Shown piece by piece: positions 1 to 9,305 of a stretch of 64,000 nt of DNA. The notes beneath the pieces were generated by a model. That model did no database searches. It saw only the letters and a list, made by a program, of their open reading frames with translations, and was not told where the DNA came from. The stretch lies in the NCBI GenBank assembly GCA_943331005.2, contig CALQJX020000003.1:62001-126000 (forward strand), read 5' to 3'. The stretch's first letter is position 1; every line of letters starts with the position of its first letter. The translations under genes were made by a program, and so were the position numbers. The DNA comes from Bordetella parapertussis (GTDB lineage: Bacteria > Bacteroidota > Bacteroidia > Chitinophagales > Chitinophagaceae).

Positions 1-155
1 TGTTGGTAGTTACAAACCTACATGAAAAACCTGATTATTATAACAAAAAATCAGATAAAAATAGATATTGAGACCATTGTTATATCACCTCCCCAACCAC
101 ATTTTAATGTACTTTTACCATTCAATACGATACATTGACAGCCGACAAACAAATA

Positions 156-1082
156 ATGTTCTTCAACCGACTTTCTAAAGTGCACAAACACTTCAGCAAG
201 CTGGCCCGGAAGCAGGAAATAGCCTGTTTTCGCTTCTACGACCACGACCTGCCCGAATTTCCTTTTGCTATAGACTGGTACAACGGCGTAGTGCATGCTG
301 CCGAATATAAACGCAGGCATGGCATGGAAGATGAAGAACACGAACAATGGCTGCAGGAATGCAGGCAAACAATAGCCTCTGTTGTAGAGATATCTACAGA
401 CTCCATTTTCATGAAGGTGCGCCAGCGCAAAGCAGGCAGACAAGGACAGTATGAGAAATTTGATGAACAGAAAGAGGAGCGAATAGTTCCGGAGGGCGGA
501 CTTAATTTCATCATCAACCTGACCGATTATCTGGACACTGGTCTGTTTCTGGATCACCGCATTACCCGCGGCATAGTGAGGGAAGAAGCAAAGGACGTAG
601 ATGTACTGAACCTGTTCTGCTATACAGGCTCTTTCAGTGTATATGCGGCTCATGGCGGCGCTTCCAGCGTCACCTCTGTAGACCTTTCTAAAACCTACCT
701 GAACTGGGCAAAACGAAATATGCAGTACAATAAACTGTATAAAGACGAAAAGCACGAATTCATTCATGGTGATGTAATAGAATGGCTTGATTATATGCCT
801 GCCAATAAATACGGACTTATTGTTTGCGACCCTCCTACCTTCTCCAATAGCAAGCGTATGGAAGACAACTTTGATGTGCAAAGAGATCATGTAATGTTGC
901 TGAAAAAACTACTGAAAGGCTGCGCCGATGGCGGCCAGATCTATTTCAGTAACAACTACAGAAATTTTGTGCTGGACAGAGACAGTATTCCTGCAGTATC
1001 AGTAAAGGATATTACGGGACTCACTACCCCATTCGATTTTCAGGGTAAATTGCACCGAAAGTGTTATCTCATTGAAAAATAA
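156..1082 (+). CDS. rlmK: Stand-alone RlmK-like 23S rRNA (guanine-N7) methyltransferase
   Basis: Class I SAM-dependent methyltransferase that closely resembles the C-terminal RlmK half of E. coli RlmKL, which makes m7G2069 in 23S rRNA. Visible family marks are NLTDYLDTGLFLDHR (about residues 125-140), the SAM-binding NLFCYTGSFSVYAA, and the catalytic-loop motif DPPTFSNSKRMEDNFDVQRD (about 228-247). A substrate-binding N-terminal segment beginning FFNRLSKVHKH also matches the start of the RlmK domain. The THUMP/RlmL half found in gammaproteobacteria is absent, so this is a single-activity enzyme. I chose the ATG at 156, since it aligns with the start of the RlmK domain; a TTG 21 bases upstream is also in frame. 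It converges on the large surface-protein gene that ends 10 bases downstream. Family assignment is firm; the exact modified base is inferred. Confidence 0.85.
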   Translation: MFFNRLSKVHKHFSKLARKQEIACFRFYDHDLPEFPFAIDWYNGVVHAAEYKRRHGMEDEEHEQWLQECRQTIASVVEISTDSIFMKVRQRKAGRQGQYEKFDEQKEERIVPEGGLNFIINLTDYLDTGLFLDHRITRGIVREEAKDVDVLNLFCYTGSFSVYAAHGGASSVTSVDLSKTYLNWAKRNMQYNKLYKDEKHEFIHGDVIEWLDYMPANKYGLIVCDPPTFSNSKRMEDNFDVQRDHVMLLKKLLKGCADGGQIYFSNNYRNFVLDRDSIPAVSVKDITGLTTPFDFQGKLHRKCYLIEK

Positions 1083-1091
1083 GGGAACATC

Positions 1092-4000
1092 TTATTCTAC
1101 TATCAGTCTTGCGGTATAATTACCAATTGCTGAGCGAACATTAACGAAGTAGACACCGGCACTCAATGCCGCAATATCTATTCGAACAGGATCATTATTG
1201 GAGGCAGTAATGTGCTCTGTAAGAACTGATCTGCCTGCCATATCGGCTATATTTATCTCGGCATCATCATTAGCCAGATGATCCCAGCTGATGTTCACAA
1301 ATTCCGAAGCCGGATCGGGGAAAAGTACAAGTCCTGTCTGCTTACAATTAACTACATCTACAGCATTTGTAGAGAAAGGATAGATAGTGTGTAGCACCGT
1401 ATGTTTCTTGAATGTGACATCAGACATGGCTGTGGAGCCTGCAGATAAGGAAATGACCGTTGATGGCGTTGTGTAGTAATCATAATCTTCGGGATATATG
1501 ATATAGTTACCCAATGCTATACTACCGAAACTATACATACCCATGGCATTGGTATAGGTATGTGTGAGCACCTGACCTGTAGTTGCATCTTTGAGATAAA
1601 TAAGCATTCCTGCCTCTGGCACCTCACCTGCAGTACCCTTGCCGGCACCTGCATATACATAACCTCCAATAAAACCGGGGCCAGAAGGAACAGTGCCATA
1701 GATCATATTGATGTCCATAACATTGCCAGCACCTACTGTATGCACTGCCGCAACTGCGCTGAACCAGTTTGCCGTAGAAGAACTATAAGTAGGAATATAA
1801 CCACTGATACCTGGAATACTACTGTTCAGTTTAGCTTTTACAAAGTAATTACCTACCGGCTTTGAGTTGAATGCATAGTAATTTCCGGTACCATCGAAGC
1901 AGGTAACAGCAGAGTCTGTGGCCGTTATCGAACTATCTGAAGGATTGAACTGTATCAGCCATACTTTGAGATCAGGAATGGAAGGCGGTGCTGCGCTGAA
2001 GCTGATGTGCCCATAAATCCTATCTCCGTTTACCGTCACTGTGGTAGCACCTGCACAACCCAGGCCATCTGTTGCGGTGACCGTATACGTTGTGGTTGAT
2101 GCCGGATTGGCTACAGTTGTAGCACAGGCGGTGCAGGACAGACCTGTGGCAGGACTCCATGTATAGGAGACTATACCTACGCCCGAACCATTTAATGTTG
2201 AAGAACCACCGCAGGCATCAGGTACAGAAGTTGAAGTAACAGAAGGCAAAGGATTGACTGTGATGCTGGTTGTAGCCATGCAGCTGCCAATTGCATAGGT
2301 CATCGTTACTACACCTGCAGATATACCAGTAACCACACTGGTACTGCCACCCACTGTAGCAATAGTAGCTATAGATGTGCTGCTGCTACCCCATATACCA
2401 CCAGCGGCAGTATCTGTAAGTGCCAGAACAGCACCTACACATAAATTGGTTGCACCTCCTCCAATAGGACCAGGTGCTGGATTTACCGTAACAACAACTG
2501 TAACAAAACAGCCGCTGGACATAGAATAAAAAACAGTAGCCGTACCGGCACCTATGCCACTAACAACGCCGGTAGATGATCCTACACTTGCAACATAAGA
2601 TGCCCCTGTGCTCCATGTACCACCCGAAACAGAGTTAGTCAAAGTAGTATTGGTGCCCCGGCAAAACACCAAAGAACCAGTAATAGCTGTAGGAGCCACG
2701 CTCACTGTAATGTTCATTGTAGCAGTAGCTGTACCGCATACCGAAGAAACTGTATAAGTAATAGATGTTGTTCCGGGTGCAATAGCACTGAATGCACCGC
2801 TTGTTGGGTTGATTGTACCAATTGAAGTAGCTGAAGAACTCCATGTACCACCAGGAACTGTACTCGCAAGCGTTGTTGTAGCTCCCGCACACAATGAAGT
2901 GGCACCTGACAAGGAACCGGCTGCGGGTGAAGGGTTTACTGTAGCTACCGCTACTGTGATACAAATACCGCCGATTACATAACTGATATTTGCTGTACCA
3001 CCCGTAATTCCGGTAAGTGTAGTAGTGCTGCCTGTGCCTGTTCCCACAGTAGCTACAGTAGTTGTGTCGCTAAGCCATACTCCCCCACCAACAGCATTAC
3101 TGAGTGTGAGTGTACCACCGGGACAAACTGCAGCCATACCGGTTATAGGACCCGGAGTAGCATTGATGGTAACGTTTCGGGAAGTAATGCAACCTGTGGC
3201 AGGCAAAGTATATACCATTGTACCAATACCGGAAGTGAGCGCATTTACTGTACCGCTCGATGTACCAATACTGATGATGGCAGGAGTTGTAGTGCTCCAC
3301 AAACCGCCAGCCGGAGTTGTAGACATAGTAGCGACAGATCCGGTACACATATTATATGTGCCGGAAATGACAGCCGGAAGAGGATTAACAGTGACAGGTT
3401 TTATTGTATTACAGCCTGTAGGTAATTGATAAACAATATTTGCAGATCCGGCAGCCATACCGGTAACCGAACCGGTAACACCAACTGTAGCTACAGTTGT
3501 AGCAGTTGAATACCAGGTACCACCAACAGTAACGTCGGTCATTGAAGTGGAATTACCTGCACAAACTGCTGATGCACCTGTTATAGGTGCAGGCAGCGGA
3601 TTTACTGTAACTGTGGCAAATGTTGCACAACCTGTAATAATAGTATAATAGATATTAGTAGTTCCTGCCGATAATCCCAATACTGCGCCACTGGTAGAAA
3701 CTGTACCAACCGACAGATTGCTGCTGCTCCAGGTACCGCCTGCTGTAGCGCACGAAAGCGTAGCAGAAGTTCCGGCACATAATCCACCTGGAGGAACACC
3801 TGTAATAGATGCAGGTAAAGGATTTACTGTAACGATGGAAGATGTGCTGCAACCTGATGTATTGGTATATATTATAGTAGAGGTACCGGCACTGATGCCA
3901 ATTACATCACCACTTGATGGATCTACAGTGGCATGTGTGCCTGTAACTGACCAAAGACCGCCGGGAGATGCAGATGCCAATGTGGTTGAAGAACCAACGC

Positions 4001-4301
4001 ACACACTAAATGTGCCGGTAACAGGCAATGGAAGAGGATAAACAGTAACTGAAGCAGTAACAGGTGTACCGCTGTAAGTGTAAGTAATAACAGCAACACC
4101 CGGAGCAAAACCCGAAACTAACCCTGATGTAGAAACTGAGGCTATTGCCGGTGCACTGCTGACCCAGGTACCACCCGTAGGCGTACCAGATAATGAAGTA
4201 GTACTACCAGCACAAACACTCAGTGTACCCGAGATGATTTGTGCCTTCATCATGAATGACGAGAGTAATAATACCAGTAGAAATGCAATCCTGAACCTCA
4301 T
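1092..4301 (-). CDS. Giant secreted Ig-like (BIG2-type) repeat protein with T9SS sorting domain
   Basis: Predicted surface or secreted protein of 1069 residues. Order: signal peptide (1-21, ending MMKAQ); nine BIG2-like repeats of about 71-78 residues (22-684); one different module with the motif YTWSPATGLSC (about 685-756); two tandem beta-sandwich modules of the CnaB/carboxypeptidase-regulatory type (about 757-980, with KVWLIQFNPSD and GTAGEVPEAGMLIYL); and a type A T9SS sorting domain (about 988-1069, LVLFPDPASEFVNISW, ending with YTARLIVE). Each Ig repeat follows the scheme ITG..xCxG..TTL..GGTW-SS..ATV...G.VTG..AGTA.ITY...GC.. and carries two conserved cysteines that could form a disulphide. 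The sorting domain implies export by the type IX system and cleavage at the surface. Function is unknown; adhesion or a structural role is inference only. The tandem C-terminal modules recur in the two proteins at 35966 and 38083. Confidence 0.85.
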   Translation of the reverse strand: MRFRIAFLLVLLLSSFMMKAQIISGTLSVCAGSTTSLSGTPTGGTWVSSAPAIASVSTSGLVSGFAPGVAVITYTYSGTPVTASVTVYPLPLPVTGTFSVCVGSSTTLASASPGGLWSVTGTHATVDPSSGDVIGISAGTSTIIYTNTSGCSTSSIVTVNPLPASITGVPPGGLCAGTSATLSCATAGGTWSSSNLSVGTVSTSGAVLGLSAGTTNIYYTIITGCATFATVTVNPLPAPITGASAVCAGNSTSMTDVTVGGTWYSTATTVATVGVTGSVTGMAAGSANIVYQLPTGCNTIKPVTVNPLPAVISGTYNMCTGSVATMSTTPAGGLWSTTTPAIISIGTSSGTVNALTSGIGTMVYTLPATGCITSRNVTINATPGPITGMAAVCPGGTLTLSNAVGGGVWLSDTTTVATVGTGTGSTTTLTGITGGTANISYVIGGICITVAVATVNPSPAAGSLSGATSLCAGATTTLASTVPGGTWSSSATSIGTINPTSGAFSAIAPGTTSITYTVSSVCGTATATMNITVSVAPTAITGSLVFCRGTNTTLTNSVSGGTWSTGASYVASVGSSTGVVSGIGAGTATVFYSMSSGCFVTVVVTVNPAPGPIGGGATNLCVGAVLALTDTAAGGIWGSSSTSIATIATVGGSTSVVTGISAGVVTMTYAIGSCMATTSITVNPLPSVTSTSVPDACGGSSTLNGSGVGIVSYTWSPATGLSCTACATTVANPASTTTYTVTATDGLGCAGATTVTVNGDRIYGHISFSAAPPSIPDLKVWLIQFNPSDSSITATDSAVTCFDGTGNYYAFNSKPVGNYFVKAKLNSSIPGISGYIPTYSSSTANWFSAVAAVHTVGAGNVMDINMIYGTVPSGPGFIGGYVYAGAGKGTAGEVPEAGMLIYLKDATTGQVLTHTYTNAMGMYSFGSIALGNYIIYPEDYDYYTTPSTVISLSAGSTAMSDVTFKKHTVLHTIYPFSTNAVDVVNCKQTGLVLFPDPASEFVNISWDHLANDDAEINIADMAGRSVLTEHITASNNDPVRIDIAALSAGVYFVNVRSAIGNYTARLIVE
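2250..4238 (-). repeat. Nine tandem BIG2-like protein repeats (about 220 bp units)
   Basis: In-frame tandem repeat block inside the surface-protein gene. Units are roughly 213-234 bp and diverged at DNA level, with GGTGG(C/T)AC(A/C)TGG-type codons for GGTW recurring in nearly every unit. Boundaries are approximate and set at the ITG/ISG start of each unit. Confidence 0.75.
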
Positions 4302-4461
4302 TAACGAGCTTTATTTATTACTGACATAGTAAAATGTACAATTTCACATGGCCAGACTCTATATATGGCGTGTATTTGACTGAAATTGTTAGCAATACAA
4401 CGCATAAAAATAAAAATAATGTAGAAATATAATCAGTCGATGATGACAGAACAGCTTAATA

Positions 4462-4495
4462 TTTGGGTCCTTAGCCCGTTTTCTTATTACTTTTG
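4462..4495 (+). promoter_or_regulatory. Probable Bacteroidota promoter for engB
   Basis: TTTG (4462-4465), 22 bases, then TACTTTTG (4488-4495), which fits the Bacteroidota -33/-7 pattern TTTG-N19-23-TAnnTTTG. It lies about 73 bases before the engB start in the spacer divergent from the Ig-repeat gene. Confidence 0.45.
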
Positions 4496-4568
4496 CCTGA
4501 TGTTGGGCAGTAGCCTAACAAAGATAATTATTTTAGTATAGATATACAGTATAATTTATTACCGTAAA

Positions 4569-5195
4569 ATGGAAATCAAATCAGCAACTTTTGTCATCAG
4601 CAGTCCCAGAATAGAACTTTGTCCTAAACCAGACAAAGCAGAGTATGCCTTCATTGGCAGATCTAATGTGGGCAAATCTTCGCTGATCAATATGCTGACC
4701 GGCCAGAAAAACCTTGCTAAAACATCCAATACACCCGGTAAGACCCAGCTTATCAACCACTTCCTCATTAATAAGTCTTTCTACATTGTGGATCTGCCGG
4801 GTTATGGTTTTGCCAAAGTCTCTCAGAATACCCGTGTGACCTGGGAGAAAATGATTGAGAACTATCTGAAGATGAGAGAGAATCTCATAACAGTATTTGT
4901 ACTAATAGATAGCCGTCACGAGCCACAGAATATAGATCTGGAATTTCTGAGAAAACTGGGCGAATGGGAAATACCCTTCAATGTAATATTTACTAAGGCC
5001 GATAAAAGTACCCAGCGCGATGCTGCCAAACATGCCAAAATGTTTATTGAGGCTATGAAAAAGGAATGGGAATTCATTCCACGTAGTTTCATGACCAGCT
5101 CGGTAAAATACCTAGGCAAAAAAGACATTCTATCTTATCTGGAAGAATTGAATACGGAATATCTGGAAGCACAGAAGGAAGAACCTGCCAGTTAA
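4569..5195 (+). CDS. engB: Ribosome biogenesis GTPase EngB (YihA/YsxC)
   Basis: Small TrmE-Era-EngA-like GTPase needed for assembly of the large ribosomal subunit. The 208 residues match the family length. Visible motifs are G1 GRSNVGKSSL (30-39), the switch region NTPGKTQ, G3 DLPGYGFAKV, and G4 TKADKS. The protein is cytosolic and essential in many bacteria. Its last four bases overlap the 3' end of the convergent feoA gene. The ATG at 4569 follows a recognisable TAnnTTTG promoter. Confidence 0.95.
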   Translation: MEIKSATFVISSPRIELCPKPDKAEYAFIGRSNVGKSSLINMLTGQKNLAKTSNTPGKTQLINHFLINKSFYIVDLPGYGFAKVSQNTRVTWEKMIENYLKMRENLITVFVLIDSRHEPQNIDLEFLRKLGEWEIPFNVIFTKADKSTQRDAAKHAKMFIEAMKKEWEFIPRSFMTSSVKYLGKKDILSYLEELNTEYLEAQKEEPAS

Positions 5196-5443
5196 GCCGG
5201 GTCGCAGATGACCCATATCTTATCGGCTTCATTTTTCCGGATACTTAGGTAATAACCGGCAATGTTTATGGCCATCGGGTCCCCCAGCGGAGCTACCATT
5301 TCCACCCATACCGGCTCTCCGGGAACACAACCCATTTCCATAAGCGTAAGCTGGAATTCGCTTTCGTCGTGATCTTTGATAACCGCCTTCACACCTGCCG
5401 GCAATTCCGACAACCTCAATATTTGATCTCCCTGCACTTTCAT
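5192..5443 (-). CDS. FeoA-domain protein (SH3-like, ferrous iron transport accessory)
   Basis: Stand-alone FeoA/SH3-like domain of 83 residues. The typical arrangement is visible: L-S-E-L-P-A-G near the start, LTLMEMGCVPGEPVWV in the middle, and GDPMAINIAGYYLSIRKNEA near the end. FeoA proteins modulate FeoB-mediated Fe(II) uptake, or, as FeoA-like domains, bind regulators. No feoB lies nearby, so involvement in iron transport is inferred from the fold. I prefer the ATG at 5443. The TTG three codons upstream lies inside a perfect -7 element (5450-5457), which would make the transcript nearly leaderless. The 3' end overlaps the engB stop by four bases. Confidence 0.8.
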   Translation of the reverse strand: MKVQGDQILRLSELPAGVKAVIKDHDESEFQLTLMEMGCVPGEPVWVEMVAPLGDPMAINIAGYYLSIRKNEADKIWVICDPA

Positions 5444-5449
5444 GGTACA

Positions 5450-5457
5450 CAAAGGTA
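5450..5457 (-). promoter_or_regulatory. -7 promoter element (TACCTTTG) for feoA
   Basis: Perfect TAnnTTTG on the minus strand, six bases upstream of the preferred feoA ATG. No convincing TTG was found at the -33 position. Confidence 0.35.
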
Positions 5458-5508
5458 CGCAGGAAGAAGCATATAATGTAAATTACACGGCAATACCATG
5501 TTGTAGTT

Positions 5509-7197
5509 ATGAGCTCTTTAGACTGGATAGTTTTACTGATAACCCTCGCATCTATGATCGGTTATGGCCTGTATAAAGGTCGTGATCAGAATGGCGCAAA
5601 CTCTTACCTGCTGGCAGACCGAAAAATGCCGTGGTATGTAGTGGTACTGGGCGTTATGGCCACTCAGGCAAGTGCAATCACTTTCCTGTCGGCACCTGGT
5701 CTTGCCTATACCGATGGTATGCGGTTTGTACAAAACTATTTTGGCCTGCCACTTGCCATGGTGGTTATCTGTGTCACCTTTATTCCCGTTTTCAGCAAAC
5801 TGAATGTATACACTGCCTATGAATACCTGGAACAAAGGTTTGGCAGAAACACCAGACTGCTCACCTCTTTCCTTTTTCTAATATCCCGTGGGCTCTCAAC
5901 AGGTATCAGCATCTATGCGCCATCCATCATTTTATCATCTATGCTGGGTTGGAACATATATCTCACTAACGTCATTACAGGTGGCCTGCTCATTATATAT
6001 ACATGGGCAGGTGGCGCCAAAGCAGTTGCGCATACTCAAAAACTACAGTTCCTCATAATACTGGCATCAATGGCTTTGGCAGGTTTTCTGGTAGTGTATA
6101 AATTGCCGCACGGCATCGGCATGAGCGATGCCCTGTATCTTGCAGGTAAGAGTGGTAAGCTGAATGTGATCACAACAAAATTTGACTGGCACGACAAATA
6201 CAATATTTGGAGTGGCATGATAGGCGGATTCTTTCTGGCACTCTCCTATTTTGGTACAGACCATAGTCAGGTAGGGCGCTACCTTACCGCCAAAGACAGC
6301 AAACAAAGCCGGATCGGACTGCTGCTGAATGGCATCATCAAGATCCCGATGCAATTCCTGATCTTACTTATCGGTGCATTGGTATTTGTGTTTTACACAT
6401 TTCAATCGGCAGACCCATACTACAATACTGCTGCCTATAACACCTACAAAACGCAGGAACCAGCAAAAGCAAATGACGAGTACAACAGATACCATTTACT
6501 GCAAGAGAAAAACAGACAGGTTGCCTATAACTTATTGCAACAGAAGAAGAAACATGACCTGAACGGCCTTGATAACAGCATAGTATCATACAGGCAAAAT
6601 CAACAACAGATAAAGGAACTGAGAGACAGTGTAAACAACTATATTGCTGCACGCAACTATAGCCCCGACAAGAATGATACCAACTACATTTTTCTGTACT
6701 TCGTAAAGAACGCGCTACCCAAGGGACTTGTGGGTCTTCTTTTCGCGGTGATCATATTGGCATCATGGGGGTCTATTTCTGCTGCACTCAACTCGCTGGC
6801 AGCATCATCCCTTATGGATATTCAACTAGCCGGCAAGAGCAGTGGCGAACAAAATGAATTGAAGCTTGGCAGAACCCATACACTGGCCTGGGGTATTTTC
6901 TGCATAGGTGTTGCCATGTTTGCCGCACAAATGGGTTCACTCATAGAAGCTGTAAATATTCTTGGATCATTATTCTATGGAACTATCTTAGGCATTTTCC
7001 TAGTAGCATTTTATATTAAAACAGTAACAGGCAAAACAGTATTTATTGCTGCACTTTGCACTGAGGCAACTATAATTGCGATATACCTGTCTGGAATTGT
7101 TTCATTTTTGTGGCTTAATGTAATAGGGGCACTATTGGTTCCTGCTATTTGTTACCTGGTGCTCTTGAAAAACTTTGCCTTCGGGAAAAAGCACTAG
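5509..7197 (+). CDS. Sodium:solute symporter (SSS family)
   Basis: Integral membrane protein of 562 residues, with many hydrophobic helices from residue 5 to the C-terminus. The sodium:solute symporter family is recognised from the early LLADRKMPWYVVVLGVMATQ segment, SAITFLSAPG, and GGFFLALSYFGTDHSQVGRY in the middle. The substrate cannot be told from sequence (sugars, iodide, sialic acid and vitamins are all known for the family). Between two transmembrane helices, at about residues 300-395, sits a hydrophilic, Gln/Asn/Lys-rich insertion with coiled-coil character (YNTAAYNTYKTQ through YIAARNYSPDKND). It starts 66 bases from feoA, divergently transcribed. Confidence 0.88.
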   Translation: MSSLDWIVLLITLASMIGYGLYKGRDQNGANSYLLADRKMPWYVVVLGVMATQASAITFLSAPGLAYTDGMRFVQNYFGLPLAMVVICVTFIPVFSKLNVYTAYEYLEQRFGRNTRLLTSFLFLISRGLSTGISIYAPSIILSSMLGWNIYLTNVITGGLLIIYTWAGGAKAVAHTQKLQFLIILASMALAGFLVVYKLPHGIGMSDALYLAGKSGKLNVITTKFDWHDKYNIWSGMIGGFFLALSYFGTDHSQVGRYLTAKDSKQSRIGLLLNGIIKIPMQFLILLIGALVFVFYTFQSADPYYNTAAYNTYKTQEPAKANDEYNRYHLLQEKNRQVAYNLLQQKKKHDLNGLDNSIVSYRQNQQQIKELRDSVNNYIAARNYSPDKNDTNYIFLYFVKNALPKGLVGLLFAVIILASWGSISAALNSLAASSLMDIQLAGKSSGEQNELKLGRTHTLAWGIFCIGVAMFAAQMGSLIEAVNILGSLFYGTILGIFLVAFYIKTVTGKTVFIAALCTEATIIAIYLSGIVSFLWLNVIGALLVPAICYLVLLKNFAFGKKH

Positions 7198-7308
7198 CGT
7201 TAACTAAATAAATACACCCTCTCGCATAAAAAGAAGAGTTTTTAGCTAATGCATCGTAAATCACATGTTAAAGGGATAGCTTAAAAAAATATTTTCATAT
7301 TGTTAGGC

Positions 7309-7316
7309 TATTTTTG
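7309..7316 (+). promoter_or_regulatory. -7 promoter element (TATTTTTG) upstream of the histidine kinase
   Basis: Perfect TAnnTTTG 46 bases before the ATG of the kinase gene. No clear TTG at -33. The area is AT-rich, so a chance match is possible. Confidence 0.3.
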
Positions 7317-7362
7317 ACTACCCATTCACAGAATAACTTTATTAGGTGGTGGCACGCGCAAA

Positions 7363-8607
7363 ATGAATACCGTATTCTCCTCTAATCCAGAAAATCCGAA
7401 ACCTACCTCTAAAAAAGAGACCTTGCTATATGGCAGGGTAACCAAGAAAAAAATTATGGACACTGTCTGGGCAACAGAAAAACCCAATGACAATGTTTAT
7501 GATCACAAGGACAGTTTCAAAAGTGCATTTACCAATTCAGGAATAGGAATGGCACTGGTGAGTCCCGATGGCAGGTTTATCGATGTAAATAATGCTCTCT
7601 GCAACTTTACTGCATATTCCAAACAGGAACTACTGGAATATAACTTTCTGGATCTGGGACATCCCGATGATAATGCCAACGACCAGAAACTGCTGAACAG
7701 GATGCTTTCAAACGTGTTGAATTATTACACACTTGAAAAAAGGTACATCTCTAAGCAAAATTCCATTCTCTGGGCAATGCATACCGTATCTAAGGTATGT
7801 AACGCACACGGTCAGCTGGTATATTATGTAGTGCAGATAGTTGATATAACACGCAGAAAGAACCTGACTGATGAACTGAACAGACAGAACTGCGAACTGG
7901 ATGCTATAAGAACAGGACTGATAAACCGTATCAGCAAGCTGGAAAAACTGAACCACATCATAGCTCATAATCTACGCGGACCAGCAAACAATATATCTAT
8001 GCTTGTAGGTATGCTGGAAGAAAAACATCAGTTGAAAGGCAATGACGGTTTGAGGCTGGAAATGGAAGAGATCATTGAATATCTCCGAGACAGCAGCTCA
8101 TCTATGGTCAACAATCTGAATGCACTGATGGATGTTGTTCAATTGAGCATGAACAAAGATATCCCATTCGATGAATGCAATGTATACAACATAGCACAGG
8201 AAATATTAGAACAACTGAACAGTGTAGTATTTGAAACTGCTGCTTTTGTGCAGTTGGAACTTGCCTTACCAGTGATACGTTACCCAAAAGTATTCCTGGA
8301 AAGCATTATCTATAACCTGTTGAGTAATGCGCTGAAATATTACAGTCCGAACAGAATACCAGAGATATTGCTGCGTACCTATGAAGAAGATGGAATGGTG
8401 AAACTATCGGTAAAAGATAACGGATTGGGTATAGATCTGGTAAAATATGGCAACAAACTATTCCAGCTGAATCAGGTATTTCATACACACCAAAACAGCA
8501 AGGGGGTAGGTTTGTACATCACCAAGGCTCAGATCGAATCTTTTGGCGGCACTATACAAGTGAAAAGCCGGGAGAATGAAGGCTCCGAATTTATTGTTAC
8601 TCTGTAA
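7363..8607 (+). CDS. PAS-domain sensor histidine kinase (HNLRGP type)
   Basis: Cytosolic two-component sensor of 414 residues with no membrane segment. A PAS domain spans about residues 50-165 (FTNSGIGMALVSPDGRFIDV, DITRRKNL at its end). A short coiled coil leads into the phosphoacceptor helix, with His202 in IIAHNLRGPANN, a variant H-box common in Bacteroidota PAS kinases. The ATPase domain follows, with N-box NLLSNALKYY, G1 DNGLGID and G2 GVGLYI. No response regulator is adjacent, so it is an orphan kinase. M32 (position 7456) is a possible alternative start. It converges on the next gene with only three bases between stop codons. Confidence 0.88.
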   Translation: MNTVFSSNPENPKPTSKKETLLYGRVTKKKIMDTVWATEKPNDNVYDHKDSFKSAFTNSGIGMALVSPDGRFIDVNNALCNFTAYSKQELLEYNFLDLGHPDDNANDQKLLNRMLSNVLNYYTLEKRYISKQNSILWAMHTVSKVCNAHGQLVYYVVQIVDITRRKNLTDELNRQNCELDAIRTGLINRISKLEKLNHIIAHNLRGPANNISMLVGMLEEKHQLKGNDGLRLEMEEIIEYLRDSSSSMVNNLNALMDVVQLSMNKDIPFDECNVYNIAQEILEQLNSVVFETAAFVQLELALPVIRYPKVFLESIIYNLLSNALKYYSPNRIPEILLRTYEEDGMVKLSVKDNGLGIDLVKYGNKLFQLNQVFHTHQNSKGVGLYITKAQIESFGGTIQVKSRENEGSEFIVTL

Positions 8608-8610
8608 TTA

Positions 8611-9126
8611 TTATAGAGTCTGCCAGGCTTCAATGGTGAGTTTCACTGATCCGTACTGATGTGCCGCATAGATCAATGTAACGACAGAATGCACATGATC
8701 TGCTCTTTTAGTAAAGACCACTTTACGTTTTTGAGTTGTACCATCCATTTCTACATTCTTATCATTGTCTGAATCGCGCATGGTATATCCGGGTATGCCC
8801 TTCAGCGTTAGTAGTTTTGCGTTCTTTATTGCCGCAGGATTAACCGACTCCGCAGAGAACAGTAATCTTTCTGCCGGGTGAAATTTATCCAATGTGATCA
8901 GGGGCAGAAATCCTTCCAGCTCCATACGGCAATTCCACAATCCCCTGCCCAACTCTGTCTGCTTCAACGAATCGAAGCCCGACGGTTTGTTGGTGGCTTT
9001 TATAAGTGCATAGAGTTCCGTTCTGAATTTTGACACAGCAACCGGTTTAACCTTCGCTTTTGTCTTAGCAAGAACCGGAATACTCAATAAAATAAGGGTT
9101 ATAAATACGGATATATGTTTGCGCAT
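8611..9126 (-). CDS. Small exported protein of unknown function
   Basis: 171 residues with a clear signal peptide (MRKHISVFITLILLSIPVLA). The mature part begins Lys-rich (KTKAKVKP) and has no domain I recognise. Conserved-looking stretches are NKPSGFDSLKQTELGRGLW and FTKRADHVHSVVTLIYAAHQ. Probably periplasmic. It converges on the histidine kinase gene and has its own spacer upstream. Confidence 0.7.
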   Translation of the reverse strand: MRKHISVFITLILLSIPVLAKTKAKVKPVAVSKFRTELYALIKATNKPSGFDSLKQTELGRGLWNCRMELEGFLPLITLDKFHPAERLLFSAESVNPAAIKNAKLLTLKGIPGYTMRDSDNDKNVEMDGTTQKRKVVFTKRADHVHSVVTLIYAAHQYGSVKLTIEAWQTL

Positions 9127-9305
9127 GTCTGGTAGCTTTTTACTTCAGTACTCTTTCACTTATGAAGCAAATATATACCATTCCGCACCTATCTCAAACT
9201 ATAGGCTGCTACTTGGCTCTTTGCTACTCATTCCTCTAAAATCATTATCTTGTTTCCGGTTTCCTGCAGACAATTACATCTACAAACTGCAAACCAATAA
9301 GTAGC

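Noticed and set aside
51..890. 279-codon frame on the minus strand
   Set aside because: It is antisense to the rlmK-like gene, whose protein is clearly conserved. Its translation is Phe/His/Val-rich without motifs.
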